From: Fagopyrum homotropicum
Taxonomy: Eukaryota; Streptophyta; Magnoliopsida; Caryophyllales; Polygonaceae
Reading direction: 5' to 3'
Assembly (NCBI GenBank): GCA_033239125.1
Contig: BSWB01000002.1
Span: forward strand, 6,791,001 to 6,855,000
DNA: 64,000 nt
The position numbers and the translations under genes were made by a program. This document shows, piece by piece, positions 1 to 10,449 of this stretch. The notes beneath the pieces are model-generated. The model was not told the origin of the DNA. It saw only the letters and a list, made by a program, of their open reading frames with translations, and ran no database searches. Position 1 is the stretch's first letter. Every line of letters starts with the position of its first letter.

Positions 1-319
1 AGAAAAGAAAAGAGGTATTTAAGGGAAGAAGTCTAATCAACGTAAGATCAAAGGATTTTCTAAAATCTTGACAAATAAAAAATCTCACCATAAATATCGG
101 TAATCTCTTTTCAAAAACCTTTGAATCTGGAAACAAACCTTTTGAAATTCCTTTAAAAACATTAGATAATTCAATATCTAAGAGATATGAATTTCTAATT
201 GATCCGTTTATTTATTTACCCTTGAAATATGTTTCAAGGTCCCCTTGAATTTCATTTCAAGGCCCTTGAAACATCAATTGGGCTGCATACGTAGGATGAT
301 TAAAACTTGTTAACTCCCC
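1..319 (-). other. 3' flank of a degenerate copia element
   Basis: This A+T-rich stretch lies just downstream (minus strand) of the end of a copia pol remnant, so it is probably the 3' untranslated part of that retrotransposon. It has several copies of the word CTTGAAA in both orientations. No LTR edge or polypurine tract could be fixed, and the element runs off the left end of the window. Confidence 0.4.
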
Positions 320-1139
320 CTACGTTAATGCTTCCTTGTTTAGCATACCAAGCTCTAATCTAATAAAATTAAATTGTTTATCAGGAAGAGGCTTGGTAAA
401 GATATGTGCAAGCTGCAAGTTAGTTGAGATAAAAGAAATCGAAACATCACCTTTCTCAACATGATCAAGAATGAAGTGATGCCTCACATCAATATGCTTA
501 GTTCTTGAATGCTGCACATGATTTTTAGTTATAGAAATTAACACTAATATTATCACATTTAATTGAAATACCTTTTAAATCAAAGCCAAGGTCACGAAGT
601 TGTTGAGCAATCCAAAGAATTTGAGCACAACAGGCTCCAACCGCTATATACTCAGCTTCAGCTGTGGATAGGGCAACAGAATTTTGCTTCTTGGATTTCC
701 AACTGGTTAGGGATGACCCTAAGAATTGACAACATCCAGAAGTACTCTTTCTGTCAACCTTATAACCTGCAAAGTCTGCATTTGAATAGCCAACAAGATG
801 AAACGAGCTTTGACGTGGGTACCATAACCCTAGATCCTTAGTGCCATTTAGACACCGATTTTTTTTTTCACAGCAATCAGGTGTGACTCTTTAGGATCAG
901 CTTGAAATCTTGTACACATGCATACGCTAAACATAATGTCAGGACGACTTGCAGTTAGATATAACAATGAACCGATCATACCTCTATACTCCTTTTGTAC
1001 TACACTTTTGCCATTCTTGTCATGATCTAGCGAAAGTGTTGAACTCATAGGAGTCTTTGCAACCTTAGATTGATCCATTTTGTACTTTTTAAGCAAGTCT
1101 TTAATGGTGGAAATGGAGTACCGAACATCGATGAAAGTC
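320..1139 (-). pseudogene. Ty1/copia pol remnant (reverse transcriptase end and RNase H)
   Basis: The minus strand encodes the C-terminal part of a copia polyprotein in pieces. From 1139 down to about 850 it reads a reverse-transcriptase connection segment (SRPDIMFSVCMCTRFQA, TPMSSTLSLDHD). After a frame loss in a T-run near 860 it enters the RNase H region in broken frames, and from about 556 to 320 it ends with TKHIDVRHHFI and ADIFTKPLP-like residues (AHIFTKPLPDKQFNF) typical of the Pol C-terminus. The reading frame is broken in the RNase H part and the upstream gag, protease, integrase and main RT domains are absent. The part above 1139 is replaced by unrelated sequence. It is a dead fragment. 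The family assignment is secure from the motifs; the lineage (Tork/SIRE-like) is a guess. Confidence 0.88.
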
Positions 1140-1140
1140 A

Positions 1141-1575
1141 TTCAACCGATTCAATCGATTGAGTCGAGTGTACCGAACAGGCCCATAGACTGAAAGTCTA
1201 AACCGTTGTTTATGTCTAGGTTTCAGTTTAGGACAAATATAAACTGACAAATCGCCGGTTTGTCGGTTTAGCACCATTTCGTTAAAAAAAAAAAAATTTT
1301 AAACTAAAACCAACCGGTTTAATCCACTTTTAAAATAAAAAAAAAACATCCCCACAACGGCGGTAACCACTGATTGATCTAAAATAAAAATCATAAAAAC
1401 ATACATAAACCGGTGGTTAACCGTCGGTTAAACCGACGATTTAGTTTTGTTATTATAACAAAGCTAAACCTAAACTACGACCGCCGGTTTACTCAAAATG
1501 ATAAGCCTAAACCGTCGATTTAAGTAAACCGACGGTGTGAGCCGGTTTGAAAACTGCCGAATAGCGGTTTGTCCT
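1141..1575. repeat. Palindrome-rich repeat with AAACCGGCGGTTT-type words
   Basis: Copies of the half-sites AAACCG and CGGTTT recur in both orientations about every 20-60 bases, for example around 1253-1270, 1312-1322, 1408-1436, 1484-1492 and 1525-1570. This arrangement is typical of the subterminal repeats to which transposases of hAT or CACTA elements bind. I could not find convincing terminal inverted repeats or a target-site duplication, so the element type and borders are not resolved. No coding potential is seen. Confidence 0.4.
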
Positions 1576-2107
1576 AAAGACGCAACTCTACTTTCACCTC
1601 CCAACCAATTTTGTATATTATCTAAACGAAATTATTTATGAATTTTTAAGAAAAATAAAATTAAAAAATTATCATTAAAAAATACAATAATAATAATAAT
1701 ATTTAATTAAAAATAATATTTTAAAATGTTGTCCAAAAGTAAAACAAAAGTCATTTATGTGGTATAAGCAATCCTTGAGAAATTCTTTTTCTTTATAAAA
1801 TAACTAAGTTATTATATTGAGACGAACTATTCAAACTTCATTTGAAAATCGAGAAAAACTTGATACATGTAGATATGAGCACATTTTAAACTTCTATTCA
1901 AATTTACGCTCAATTTATTTTGACATGAGCATGTCAAAGCTATGGTGAACTTTGGACTCGGACTCTACATTTAAAAAGGATATGAGTTTGATCATTTCAA
2001 TGCTAAACTTGTATAATAGAACTAAAAATGAACATAAGTTGTTAATTTAGTCGAATTATTAGATTAGAGTACTGAAGTCCTTTTGTGGTGGTAATTGATT
2101 ATGAGTA
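1576..2107. other. A+T-rich intergenic, nothing recognised
   Basis: Low-complexity A+T-rich sequence with poly-A/T and ATAATA runs. I see no gene, RNA gene or element end. Confidence 0.5.
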
Positions 2108-2450
2108 ATGTTATTCGGCGCGGCAGAAAAATGGGCGCATGCGCAGCTCGCATGATATTTATGTGCATGCGCCTTATGAGGTGCATGCACCTGGGGCACA
2201 AGCGGACTGTGCATGCACCCCAAGCCCCTTTTATTTGGGCGTCACGGCTTCTTTCATCTTCTTTTTAAATGCTTTTATGTCGGTTTGGGGCGCATGCGGA
2301 GTCCGGATGTGCCCCATCTGAGGCGCAGGCGGAGTCCGCATGCGCCCCAAGCCACGCGCATGCAAACTCTGCACGTGCGTGGCTTGGGGCTCATTCGGAT
2401 TCCGTATTGGTGGCCCTTATGTCCGCGCAAATAGTAAGCCGGTTGATTAT
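2108..2450. repeat. Palindromic GCATGCG-family repeat, copy 1
   Basis: A G+C-rich island in A+T-rich DNA. The word GCGCATGCGGAGTCCG at 2290-2305 returns inverted at 2330-2345 with one mismatch, and a second hairpin (CCCCAAGCCACGCGCATGCA at 2345-2364 against 2368-2387) follows directly. A related copy lies at 42480-42600, and the two share the 3' shoulder with GTGGCCCTTATGTCCGC-like sequence and AAATAGTA. It is probably a short non-autonomous DNA transposon family. Small open frames here are by-products of the G+C richness. Confidence 0.55.
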
Positions 2451-3008
2451 TATATAGTATAGGATCTAACATGATAATTTTCAATATTTACACGATCCTT
2501 TACTTAAATATTGAATATTATTGTCACATTTTTCCTTGTATAGGATTTAACATGGAATAGTCCAACTCCAGCGGTCTAAAGCCCATATTGGGCTGAAGTG
2601 ACTAGGCCCATCCAACGAATTGGCCCACAAACACTGATCAATCAAATGAGAGTTTCTGCAGCAACAACCTATCTATACTGAAAAGATTTTTGTAGTTTTA
2701 GGATGACGGTTATGAACGAAGATATAAGTTGATGGTTGTATGTTAAGAAATTATATATGATATAATGAGGATTGTGATAAGGTATGTGAGTGTATAATCG
2801 TCTTGTTAGTGAAGAGAATTGAAGAAATTAGTATATGTATGGTATATTCTCGATTGCTAGATAGGGTTGATAGTTGTGTCATCCTAGGTAGGTATTTTGG
2901 TGTAGATAGTTTATTAAGAAGATTCAATTAATTAAAGAGTTTAATTTGATTTAAGTTAGTGTTTAGTATTTTATTGTCTGAGACATTGTAGTCTTGTAGA
3001 TAGGTGTG
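2451..3008. other. Intergenic, nothing recognised
   Basis: A+T-rich sequence without open frames of note. It contains a G/T-rich stretch (2740-3000) of simple composition. No element end could be placed. Confidence 0.5.
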
Positions 3009-3016
3009 TATACAAC

Positions 3017-3171
3017 CAGTGGCGGCCGCAGGATTTTAAGGAGGAGGCGAAAATTTATTTTCGATAAATATATCTATAAAAATAAAATAGCGATAACAAC
3101 AAAGTCAATATGTCATCTACTTAAAAAAAATTAAAAAAACATTATACTTAAAGGCGCGGTCGTGGACCGCG

Positions 3172-3231
<60 letters not shown>

Positions 3232-3616
3232 AAAAAAAATAGCAGTCCTATAGGCGCGTCTCTTTAGTTTTTTTTCTTTAAAAAACATTACACTATAGCC
3301 GCGGTCTAGGACCACACCTCTATTTGTGTTTTTATTATCTTTATTTCGGATATTGAAACGTTGTCCTTAGCAACGCGTTTTACAAATACGAGTGCGGTCT
3401 AAGACCGCGCTTCTACTTCAAACAACAAATCTCGTGCATCTTGGTGAATTATTTCACTGCGAGCCTAAAACGGGAAATTCTTTTGAAGTTTCGTTTACTT
3501 CGGCAAAATATCCAAAAAAACATTTAAATATAACACAAGAATAGTGATATTTAAAAAATAATAAATCGGTAGAAAACAATTTTATAAACGAGAGAAGCCC
3601 CACCCCATTGCCCTCG
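3017..3616 (+). mobile_element. Non-autonomous hAT element (Tip100-like), 600 bp
   Basis: The left end reads CAGTGGCGGCCGCAGG, the terminal sequence characteristic of Tip100-group hAT elements. It is flanked by the 8-bp duplication TATACAAC at 3009-3016 and 3617-3624, the size expected for hAT. The right terminal repeat is strongly diverged. Inside, GCGGTC...GACCGC palindromes recur (near 3153-3173, 3299-3320 and 3391-3410), together with a TA microsatellite. There is no transposase frame, so it must have been moved in trans. Confidence 0.75.
3174..3228. repeat. TA dinucleotide microsatellite
   Basis: About 27 uninterrupted AT units, inside the 3017-3616 hAT element and directly after one of its GCGGTC palindromes. 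A simple repeat, likely length-variable. Confidence 0.95.
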
Positions 3617-3639
3617 TATACAACTATACACATCCGTCA

Positions 3640-4260
3640 ATTATAATACCCAAAACAAGATGTTGGAAGAATGGGTATCATTTCAATCAAAACAACAAGC
3701 TACAAGAAAACTTGAAACTCACGCCATCAATAAAAATAATACCCAAAACAAAAATGACCTTCTTTCATAACAATGTCTTAGGGTCCATCGGAGTTAAACT
3801 TTTTTTTTTTTTTTTTTTTTCCAATCTTAACCATAATGAAGAAATGATGCATTTTAACAAACAGGTGGTGGGCACAATGTTAAACTAAAAACGAAGAAGT
3901 TGGGTTAGTATTTGCTTCAAGCCTTCAACTGATGTAAGGTTAATAACATCATGACTTTTCTGAGTGGTATTTCATATCAGCAAATTTAACACCCCAAGCA
4001 AGCTAGGTTTAGGAGGTTGGTTTGGAACTCATTCGAGAAGAATTGTAAGTTGAACGAAGGTAGTCGACGGCAGGAACAACCGGAGGTCAAAGGAGAGGAA
4101 GCATGTGCATTAGATTCATTTTCCCTTTTTTTCCTTGGGTTTCATTTTTTTAATAAAAAAAACTGACAGAAAAAGGCAATTGACAATCATGGAAAATAAG
4201 GTCACGAATAGGGAAAAGAAAAAAATTGAAGGCAGCAAATGCAATTTTCCTTAGTTAAAC
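3640..4260. repeat. Dispersed repeat, copy 1 (partner near 46100-46640)
   Basis: The segment around 3960-4130 (GGAACTCATTCGAGAAGAAT, GAACGAAGGTAGTCGACG, GAGAGGAAGCATGTGCA) closely resembles 46380-46510 in the same orientation. The similarity continues to about 4260, where GTTAAACTGATCAATGTA matches 46626-46641. It encodes nothing recognisable. It is probably a piece of a dispersed transposon or of an old duplicated gene flank. Confidence 0.5.
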
Positions 4261-4284
4261 TGATCAATGTAGAAGGAGTATTAT

Positions 4285-4620
4285 TTACACGGTTCAAGAT
4301 TTCGTTAACACACCACTCATACGCAATGCGTGACCGTCACGGTCACGCATTGCATAACCGTAAAAAAAAATATCTATTTTTATTTTTTATTTTTTTCTCT
4401 TTTGACATCACGGTTACGGGTTCTATAACCATGAAGGTGTCAGATTTTTTTTTTGGGTTAGAATTCATGTAGAAATTTATCAGGATCCGGAACCCATAAA
4501 GTTCACGGTTACAAGATCCGTAACCGTGACCAAAAATTCACGGTTACGGATCCCGTAACCGTGACATTATGACGGTTACAGGATCCGTATGCGTGGTGCA
4601 ATAATGAAAGGGCGTGTTAT
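4285..4620. mobile_element. Palindrome-rich short element, CACGGTTACGG family
   Basis: The word CACGGTTACGG and its complement occur repeatedly: a near-perfect palindrome is centred at 4332-4352, and others lie at 4413-4430, 4503-4528 and 4538-4564. The outer sequences CACCACTCATACG (about 4307-4320) and CGTATGCGTGGTG (4587-4599) form imperfect inverted repeats, so this is probably a small fold-back or MITE-like element. I found no clear target-site duplication. Confidence 0.5.
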
Positions 4621-4649
4621 ATACACAATTTTAAATTTACTTGGTACCG

Positions 4650-4895
4650 AATATGAACGCTTTGCGGTGGCGCTCAAATAGATTTGAGCGCTTTGCGACG
4701 GCGCTCAAATCTTAAAATAAATAAAAAGGGCAAAAATAAGAAAAAACAGGTTTTTGGGCGCCGGCGCCCCTTATTTTTTATTTGAGCGTCTTCCTACTTT
4801 TGCCCTTTTTTTTATTAAATATTTGAGCGCCTTCGGAAGGCGCCGGCGCTCAAATTCTTTTTTTTTTACTTGTTGAGCGCCATCAGAATGCGTTT
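4650..4895. mobile_element. Palindrome-rich short element, TTTGAGCGC family
   Basis: Units of GGCGCTCAAAT and ATTTGAGCGC alternate at 4672-4690, 4705-4711, 4758-4768, 4780-4790 and 4824-4855. The outermost pieces (GAACGCTTTGCGGTGGCGCT near 4657 and its complement-like AGCGCCATCAGAATGCGTTT near 4876-4895) look like diverged terminal inverted repeats. No coding sequence. Likely another MITE or fold-back element, abutting the previous one. Confidence 0.45.
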
Positions 4896-5079
4896 GTTTT
4901 TTACGTTAGTAAAACAATCCTCGTGCATTTAGCTTTTTCGTAATGAAATCTTGAACCGTGCGAATACGACTTCCGATGTAAAATTAGATCAAGCGTAATG
5001 TTATTCGAAGTGGGTGAATAACGCCAACATGACAATGCATGCGGGTTTTGATAATTATTATCATTCTTAATTAGCCAAC

Positions 5080-5295
5080 TCATCCTCTACTTTTCCCTTC
5101 ACAATACTTGGATTCAGCCAAGACATCCTTATATAGTGGATTGATGCCATACAAAGAGTACAAACATAAATGACAAATTAAAGTCAGAATTAAGTTCCGG
5201 TAAATGAAAAGCCTAAAATATGAAAGGTCGGAATTTAAGTCACGGAATTAAGTTCCGAAATTAAAGTTCCGAATATAAAAGGCCTATTATTAAAT
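5080..5295 (-). repeat. Copia LTR fragment (left half, split by the MULE)
   Basis: This segment matches 30505-30740, the LTR-like sequence on the other side of the MULE (shared words include CTTATATAGT, AAACATAAATGACA, AAGCCTAAAATATGAAA and GGCCTATTATTAAAT). The remainder of the same LTR copy resumes at 30207. It is therefore the left part of one LTR broken by the Mutator insertion. It is truncated at about 5080, and 4896-5079 is not recognised. Confidence 0.8.
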
Positions 5296-5388
5296 GAGAA
5301 AATTGGTGATTTAGGGCCCTTTTTGATTAGTGTAGATTAACTAGGCCCCTAGGATTATTAACCCAAAAAATAAAGATAAACAAAAATG

Positions 5389-6331
5389 TAGGGGTGGGCA
5401 TAAATCCCGCTTAATCCCGTCCCGTCCCACATCCCGTCCCGATCCCGTCCCGATCCCGTCCCGATCCCGGCGGGATTTGAAAAAAAAAATGTGTATCCCG
5501 TCCCGTCCCATCCCGCAAAAAATTTGCGGGACGGGACGCGGGACGAAGACTTCCCATCCTGGTTAATCCCGTCCCGTCCCATCCCGCAAAAAATTTGCGG
5601 GACGGGACGCGGGACGAAGACTTCCCATCCTGGTTAATCCCGTCCCGTCCCGCATATTTATATAAATAATATTTTTATATTTTTATAAATATTATATAGA
5701 TAAATACTATACATAAATTATAATTTTTAAAAATATTTTTTTATTTTTAAAATTATTAGATCGATGACTTTTCATCATTCATTCACTCATTCTTTACTAC
5801 TCATTCGGTTGGATCTAAAATACTAGAGTTTCTGATCTCCCTTGATTTAGTCCGTTTGCCACCTTGCTCTGATCCGTTCCATCGACACCCTTGCTCTAGT
5901 CGGTTCCATCGCCCTTGTATTTGTGGATTACCACAATCGTAATCGATAGTTAAATAAATATAATTTTCATTAAATTATCTGTGATTATTTTTTGAATGTG
6001 AGTCGGTAAAACATTTTGATGTAACTTGAATTTGTTTTTAATGTATAAATTACTAATGTAGGTGTCATGAATCGATAATTCGGTATCGAGTTTTTTTCCC
6101 GATAATTTATGTCTTTAAACACGAGAGAAAACAAGTATACATATTAAATATAATCGGTGCGTAATTTTCACGGGATTTGTCTCGTCCCGTCCCGTCCCGT
6201 CCCACATGGGACAGGACCCGCGCGGGACGAAGAAAAAATGTCATAAATCCTGTCCCGTCCCGTCCCGCAAATAACTTGCGGGACGGGACGCGGGACGACC
6301 CCTATCCCGTCCCGTCCCATGCCCACCCCTA
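5389..6331. mobile_element. Non-autonomous hAT element, 943 bp, with CCCGTCCCGT repeats
   Basis: Perfect 12-bp terminal inverted repeats TAGGGGTGGGCA (5389-5400) and TGCCCACCCCTA (6320-6331) are flanked by the 8-bp duplication CAAAAATG at 5381-5388 and 6332-6339. Both subterminal regions are packed with CCCGTCCCGT and its complement, and a unit of about 72 bp containing a GCGGGACGGGA palindrome is duplicated in tandem at about 5497-5640. The core is A+T-rich and non-coding. The type is clear from ends and duplication; the element depends on a transposase made elsewhere. Confidence 0.93.
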
Positions 6332-6339
6332 CAAAAATG

Positions 6340-7559
6340 AAGAGGAGATAAAATAGGAGAGTCGGATGAGCAGTTAAATAAAACCGTAATCAAAACGTGC
6401 CTTAATTAAACAATAAAATTTTTTTAAAAAAGGCAACTGTAATCACCAAGAATATCGCGCCATCTGCAACCTCTATGAAAGAGAGTACATCCATCAATCA
6501 AACACATCAGCACGTATTCCAATCGCCGATTACTTTACCCTTTCTTCTCCATTTTAGGCGATTCCAGGTCCAAATATTCTCTGGAGAACTCTCAGCATCA
6601 TCGATTTAAGGTATCGTCTTCACATACATTTTTCGTTTCTTGTACTAATAATTATACAGTTAAGGCGATACTTATAATCGTTTATTTCATGCTCTATCGA
6701 AGGAAAGTATACGCATATCGCCATTGAAGACCGTTGAATATAGCTGAAGAATTGTTCGAAGAGTATTGTCTTCCATAAATCAACAAAAGGTACATTTTTT
6801 GGTTCGAAATGAAGTTTATTGCAACCTATTCGTCGATTATGTACCAGATTATTACAAATCGAAAACTAATTTGACTATCGTCTTCCATAAATCACACAAA
6901 GGTTAACAGTGAAAGTATTTGGGGAAAATGTTCTGTTTCTATGTAGACTGATTATGTTCTGTTTCTATCGTCTTCCATCTGTTTCATTCCTTCATCTAAG
7001 TACTCAGTATATGCCTAGATCTGTTATCGTGATTATGTTATGTTTCTATCGTCTTCCATCTTCCATCTGTTTCATTTCTTCATGTTATACTGTTATGATA
7101 AACATAAATGTGATACATGTTTATATCAAAATAATAAATGGTGAATGTGTACCAGATTATATCAATTATGTCTAATATGTGCCTCATATATTATTAGAAT
7201 TTGATGTAGAAATGAGTAATTGGTGATTATTTGTTGATGCATGTCGGTTATTGTACTGAACAATAGCAAATACATACATAGTATGTAGAAAATTTATACT
7301 GGATACATATAGAATATGTATACATATCAAAAAAGGCAAAATTGATTATGAATTGAAATATCATACATGTAGAATATGTAGACAAGCATCATATTTGGTA
7401 CATATAAGTGCAGATGTGTATGAAATATCATACATGAATGTGTTACGTTTATAGCTCATAATAGGGATACAAATTATGTATTTACAATATGTACATATAG
7501 CATTCAATGTAAGTTACAAATTCAACTAATCGTACTAGTTCATTGATAGTACAAACACT
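6340..7559 (+). promoter_or_regulatory. MULE left end and 5' untranslated region of the protease gene
   Basis: Between the hAT insertion and the first coding exon. A likely leader exon (about 6470-6610) ends in TTTAAG followed by GTATCG, a plausible splice donor. The downstream leader intron contains repeated units with ATCGTCTTCCAT (6755-6780, 6875-6895, 6967-6990, 7048-7075) and many TACAT/ATGTA words. No protein-coding signal. The promoter itself was not located. Confidence 0.45.
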
Positions 7560-10420
7560 ATGGCAAGAAAAAAGCAAATGGCCATTAAGCCCCACATGAG
7601 GAAAGATCATCCTACTTCTGGGGCTGGTCCTTCCAAGCAGGTATCCAAATGTCTTCATTATGTAGTTATTAATCAGTTGCAGCTCATTAGATAAATGTAC
7701 AGATTTATAAGTAGTAAAATGTAATGGTCTAATTGTAATCATGTATTAGTAAACAAGCATGAGACTATCATACATCATATGCATAACACATTTCAGTAAG
7801 CACATATTTATGTAACTGTCATGCATATGTTGTTAAAATCATATTGTTTTCAAAAACAAAAAAAAGATACTGATTAGTACATGAGTAAGTACATATTTAT
7901 GTAACTGACATCATTTGTATTAATAAATATACACAAGTTGATGAAAAAAATGCAATATGTATAAATATATACAGATATTATGATAGCATATGTACAGATT
8001 TCGAAAACAGTTGATTGTACACAGGTAATGTACTTCAATATGTAATAGGCAGCACATATTTATGAGTATATCATTATATGTATTACATATACATATACAA
8101 ATGTGCTGATAAGTCAAAAAATGAACAGGGAACGGAAGGTACATATACTCAGGATGTCGCAACAATGAATAGGGAGGACAATCCTCAACTAAAGGTTGGT
8201 AAAAATATTGTAGACTACATAATATTCATTATTTTTTTTAATGTACTGATATATTACAACATAATAAATGTACCTTTACAGTTCACCTACCGATGGGTGG
8301 AAAATGAATCCCCTCGGATGACTCGTATTAACAGCTTTAGTCGACTCCAGCTTATACCATTGATACTTGACGGGCTGTCTGATTTAGACAATAAAAGAAT
8401 GAAGAATGGGGTTTTTGGGCCAATAATTGAAATGAGCACACGACTGAAAATGTCAAACCAGATCATACACTTCATGTTGATGAGGGAGGTTCAGACAAGG
8501 AGACAACACTCTATTTGGTTTGGAGTAAAAGATGTACTGCTAAGGTTTGGAATCAAGGAGTTTGAAAAAATAACGGGGCTCAACTGCGAGGAGGATTTTT
8601 TTGAATCATACGATGAAACACCCGATGTCGAAATGAAAGCTGTTGTTGGGGTAGAACGATGCTCAACTAAAAATCTGGAAGAAATCTACATGAAAGAACC
8701 CAAGGAATCTCCATTCAAATACAAAATGGCCCTCATCCTTTTCATCGAATGTGTTGTTGTGTCCAAAGACAGGAAAACCCAAATCAACCAGCAAACGATC
8801 AACATGGTAAATGATATGGACCTTTTTAACTCGTTTCCATGGGGTAGACTAGCTTTCGTACAGACCAAGAAGTTCCTTCAATCCAGTGAGGCTGGTAAAG
8901 ATAGGAACAACGGTGGCTACAATATTGGAGGGTTCCCACTTGCGCTGCAGGTATGTGTAAATATGATTGGTGTTTATGTAGTGCATATCCACATATATTA
9001 ATACATAATCATAAAATACATAAGTGTGCATAAATATTTTATGTTTGTATGACATATTATACAGATATTTGCATTCCACTCAATTCCAAAGCTTGCAAGG
9101 GTGTTCGCAAGCTTAATAAATGAAAATGCATCACCTTTGTGCCTACGTTGGGTATCAAAGTCTGGTAAAGGGGGTAAGCCGTTCCCTGGGTATGCAGACA
9201 TTAAATGTATTATAAATACCCTTGAAAAGAAGGAAATAAAAACAGTCCAAGGTCTCAGTGAATCGGATGACATCGATAGGTGGGTCACAAAAGAGGGAGA
9301 AGATGAGAGGATTGATTTCTTGTTTGAAGCTGGATTTGAAAAGTTTGACTTAATAATTACAAGGCCAAATATTGTGCACGAGAAGGAAAAGGAATTTAGG
9401 TACGTTATGTACTGCTTTGTACATTATATTGTTTTATATAGATGATAGTTAGACATATTTATTGATAGGTTTTGGTTGTGTAGTCCAATTGTACCAGAAA
9501 TAAAGATTAGGAGCATATCAAATACGAAGGATGATGAAGACGCTGATGACTTTGTTGATCCACCTAGTAAGTTAAAGAATTTACTTTTTGATTACATATT
9601 AAATGAGATGTACTGGACATATAATTTGTGTACACAGAAAAACAAAAATTGGAGGCGAAAGCTGTGGAAAAGATGAAGGGAAAAAGGAAAGCAGAAAACA
9701 CTAGCCCAATCATCAAGAATCTCAGGTTATCACTTAATTAAAACAAGTTTTTTTTTATAAATCCAGAATATATGTAGTTGATAATACATATGTTAAACGT
9801 CATGTAGATCGTCCAAGAGGACGAACAAGAACAAGAAATCCCTATCTGCAGAAACGATAGATTCAGCTCCTGATAAAGAACCCGATGGAAAGAAGGAGAA
9901 CTTTGTTGAAAAAATAGAGGAAAAGATTTCAGATAGCCCAAGGTCAGTATTACAATGTACATAATTTAATACATAAACTAGAAACATGTCAATATATATA
10001 CATATGATTCAAATTGTAAAGAATATTTACCGTGTTTATCAAGGATGTAAATAATTTATTTCTTGAACTCTCAGAATGGAAGCAACTCAGCCGGAGTGGG
10101 TTGCAAAAATAATGGAGAAATTAGAATCAATTGAACGGGATCAAAAAGATATTGCAGACAAGATTGAACAGCAAGGAATTATGATTGATGATTTGACAAC
10201 ATATTCAAAGGATCTTGGAACGCTATATGATAAGATAGACACAACTGTTTACATGGAAAGCAAGAGGATCGAGAACAAAATCAAAATTCTTGTCAAAGAA
10301 CTTATAGCCCAATCAGCTGATACAAGAGGGAATGCCCCAACTGAAAAGAGTGATGCTGCTTCTCCAAAACAGACTACAGATGATGCTTCTGTTCAAGAAA
10401 TAGGTGCTAGGTCGAGCGAG
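7560..10420 (+). pseudogene. Ulp1-type protease gene of the MULE, 5' half (exons 1-8, DUF1985-like region)
   Basis: Eight in-phase exons can be read with GT-AG introns: 7560-7640, 8114-8194, 8282-8950, 9065-9399, 9469-9566, 9638-9725, 9808-9942 and 10075-10420. Codons 55-277 (exon 3, FSRLQLIPLILDG, FPWGRLAFVQTKKFL, GGYNIGGFPLALQ) resemble the DUF1985 domain that precedes Ulp1-like peptidase domains in plant transposon-borne proteins. Exons 6-8 are Lys/Glu-rich; exon 8 (MEKLESIERDQKDIADKIEQ) looks like a coiled coil. The start at 7560 is the first ATG in phase with the following exons. The gene continues at 24833 after an intron now enlarged by the 14.3-kb Athila. The exon joins give a 908-codon frame over all 11 exons. 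I predicted the splice sites by eye. The role is presumed removal of SUMO or a related modifier, probably in the nucleus. Confidence 0.78.
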
Positions 10421-10449
10421 GTATGAAACAACACAAGTGTGTAGCCTAT

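Noticed and set aside
1141..1575. hAT element with defined ends
   Set aside because: The word pattern fits, but I found no terminal repeat pair or 8-bp duplication, so it is listed only as a repeat.
2139..2484. Overlapping short frames on both strands
   Set aside because: They follow from the G+C-rich palindromic repeat and have no start context, domain or homologue I recognise.
2108..6340. CRISPR-like or satellite array
   Set aside because: The repeats are palindromic words at irregular spacing within transposons of a plant genome, without a regular repeat-spacer pattern.
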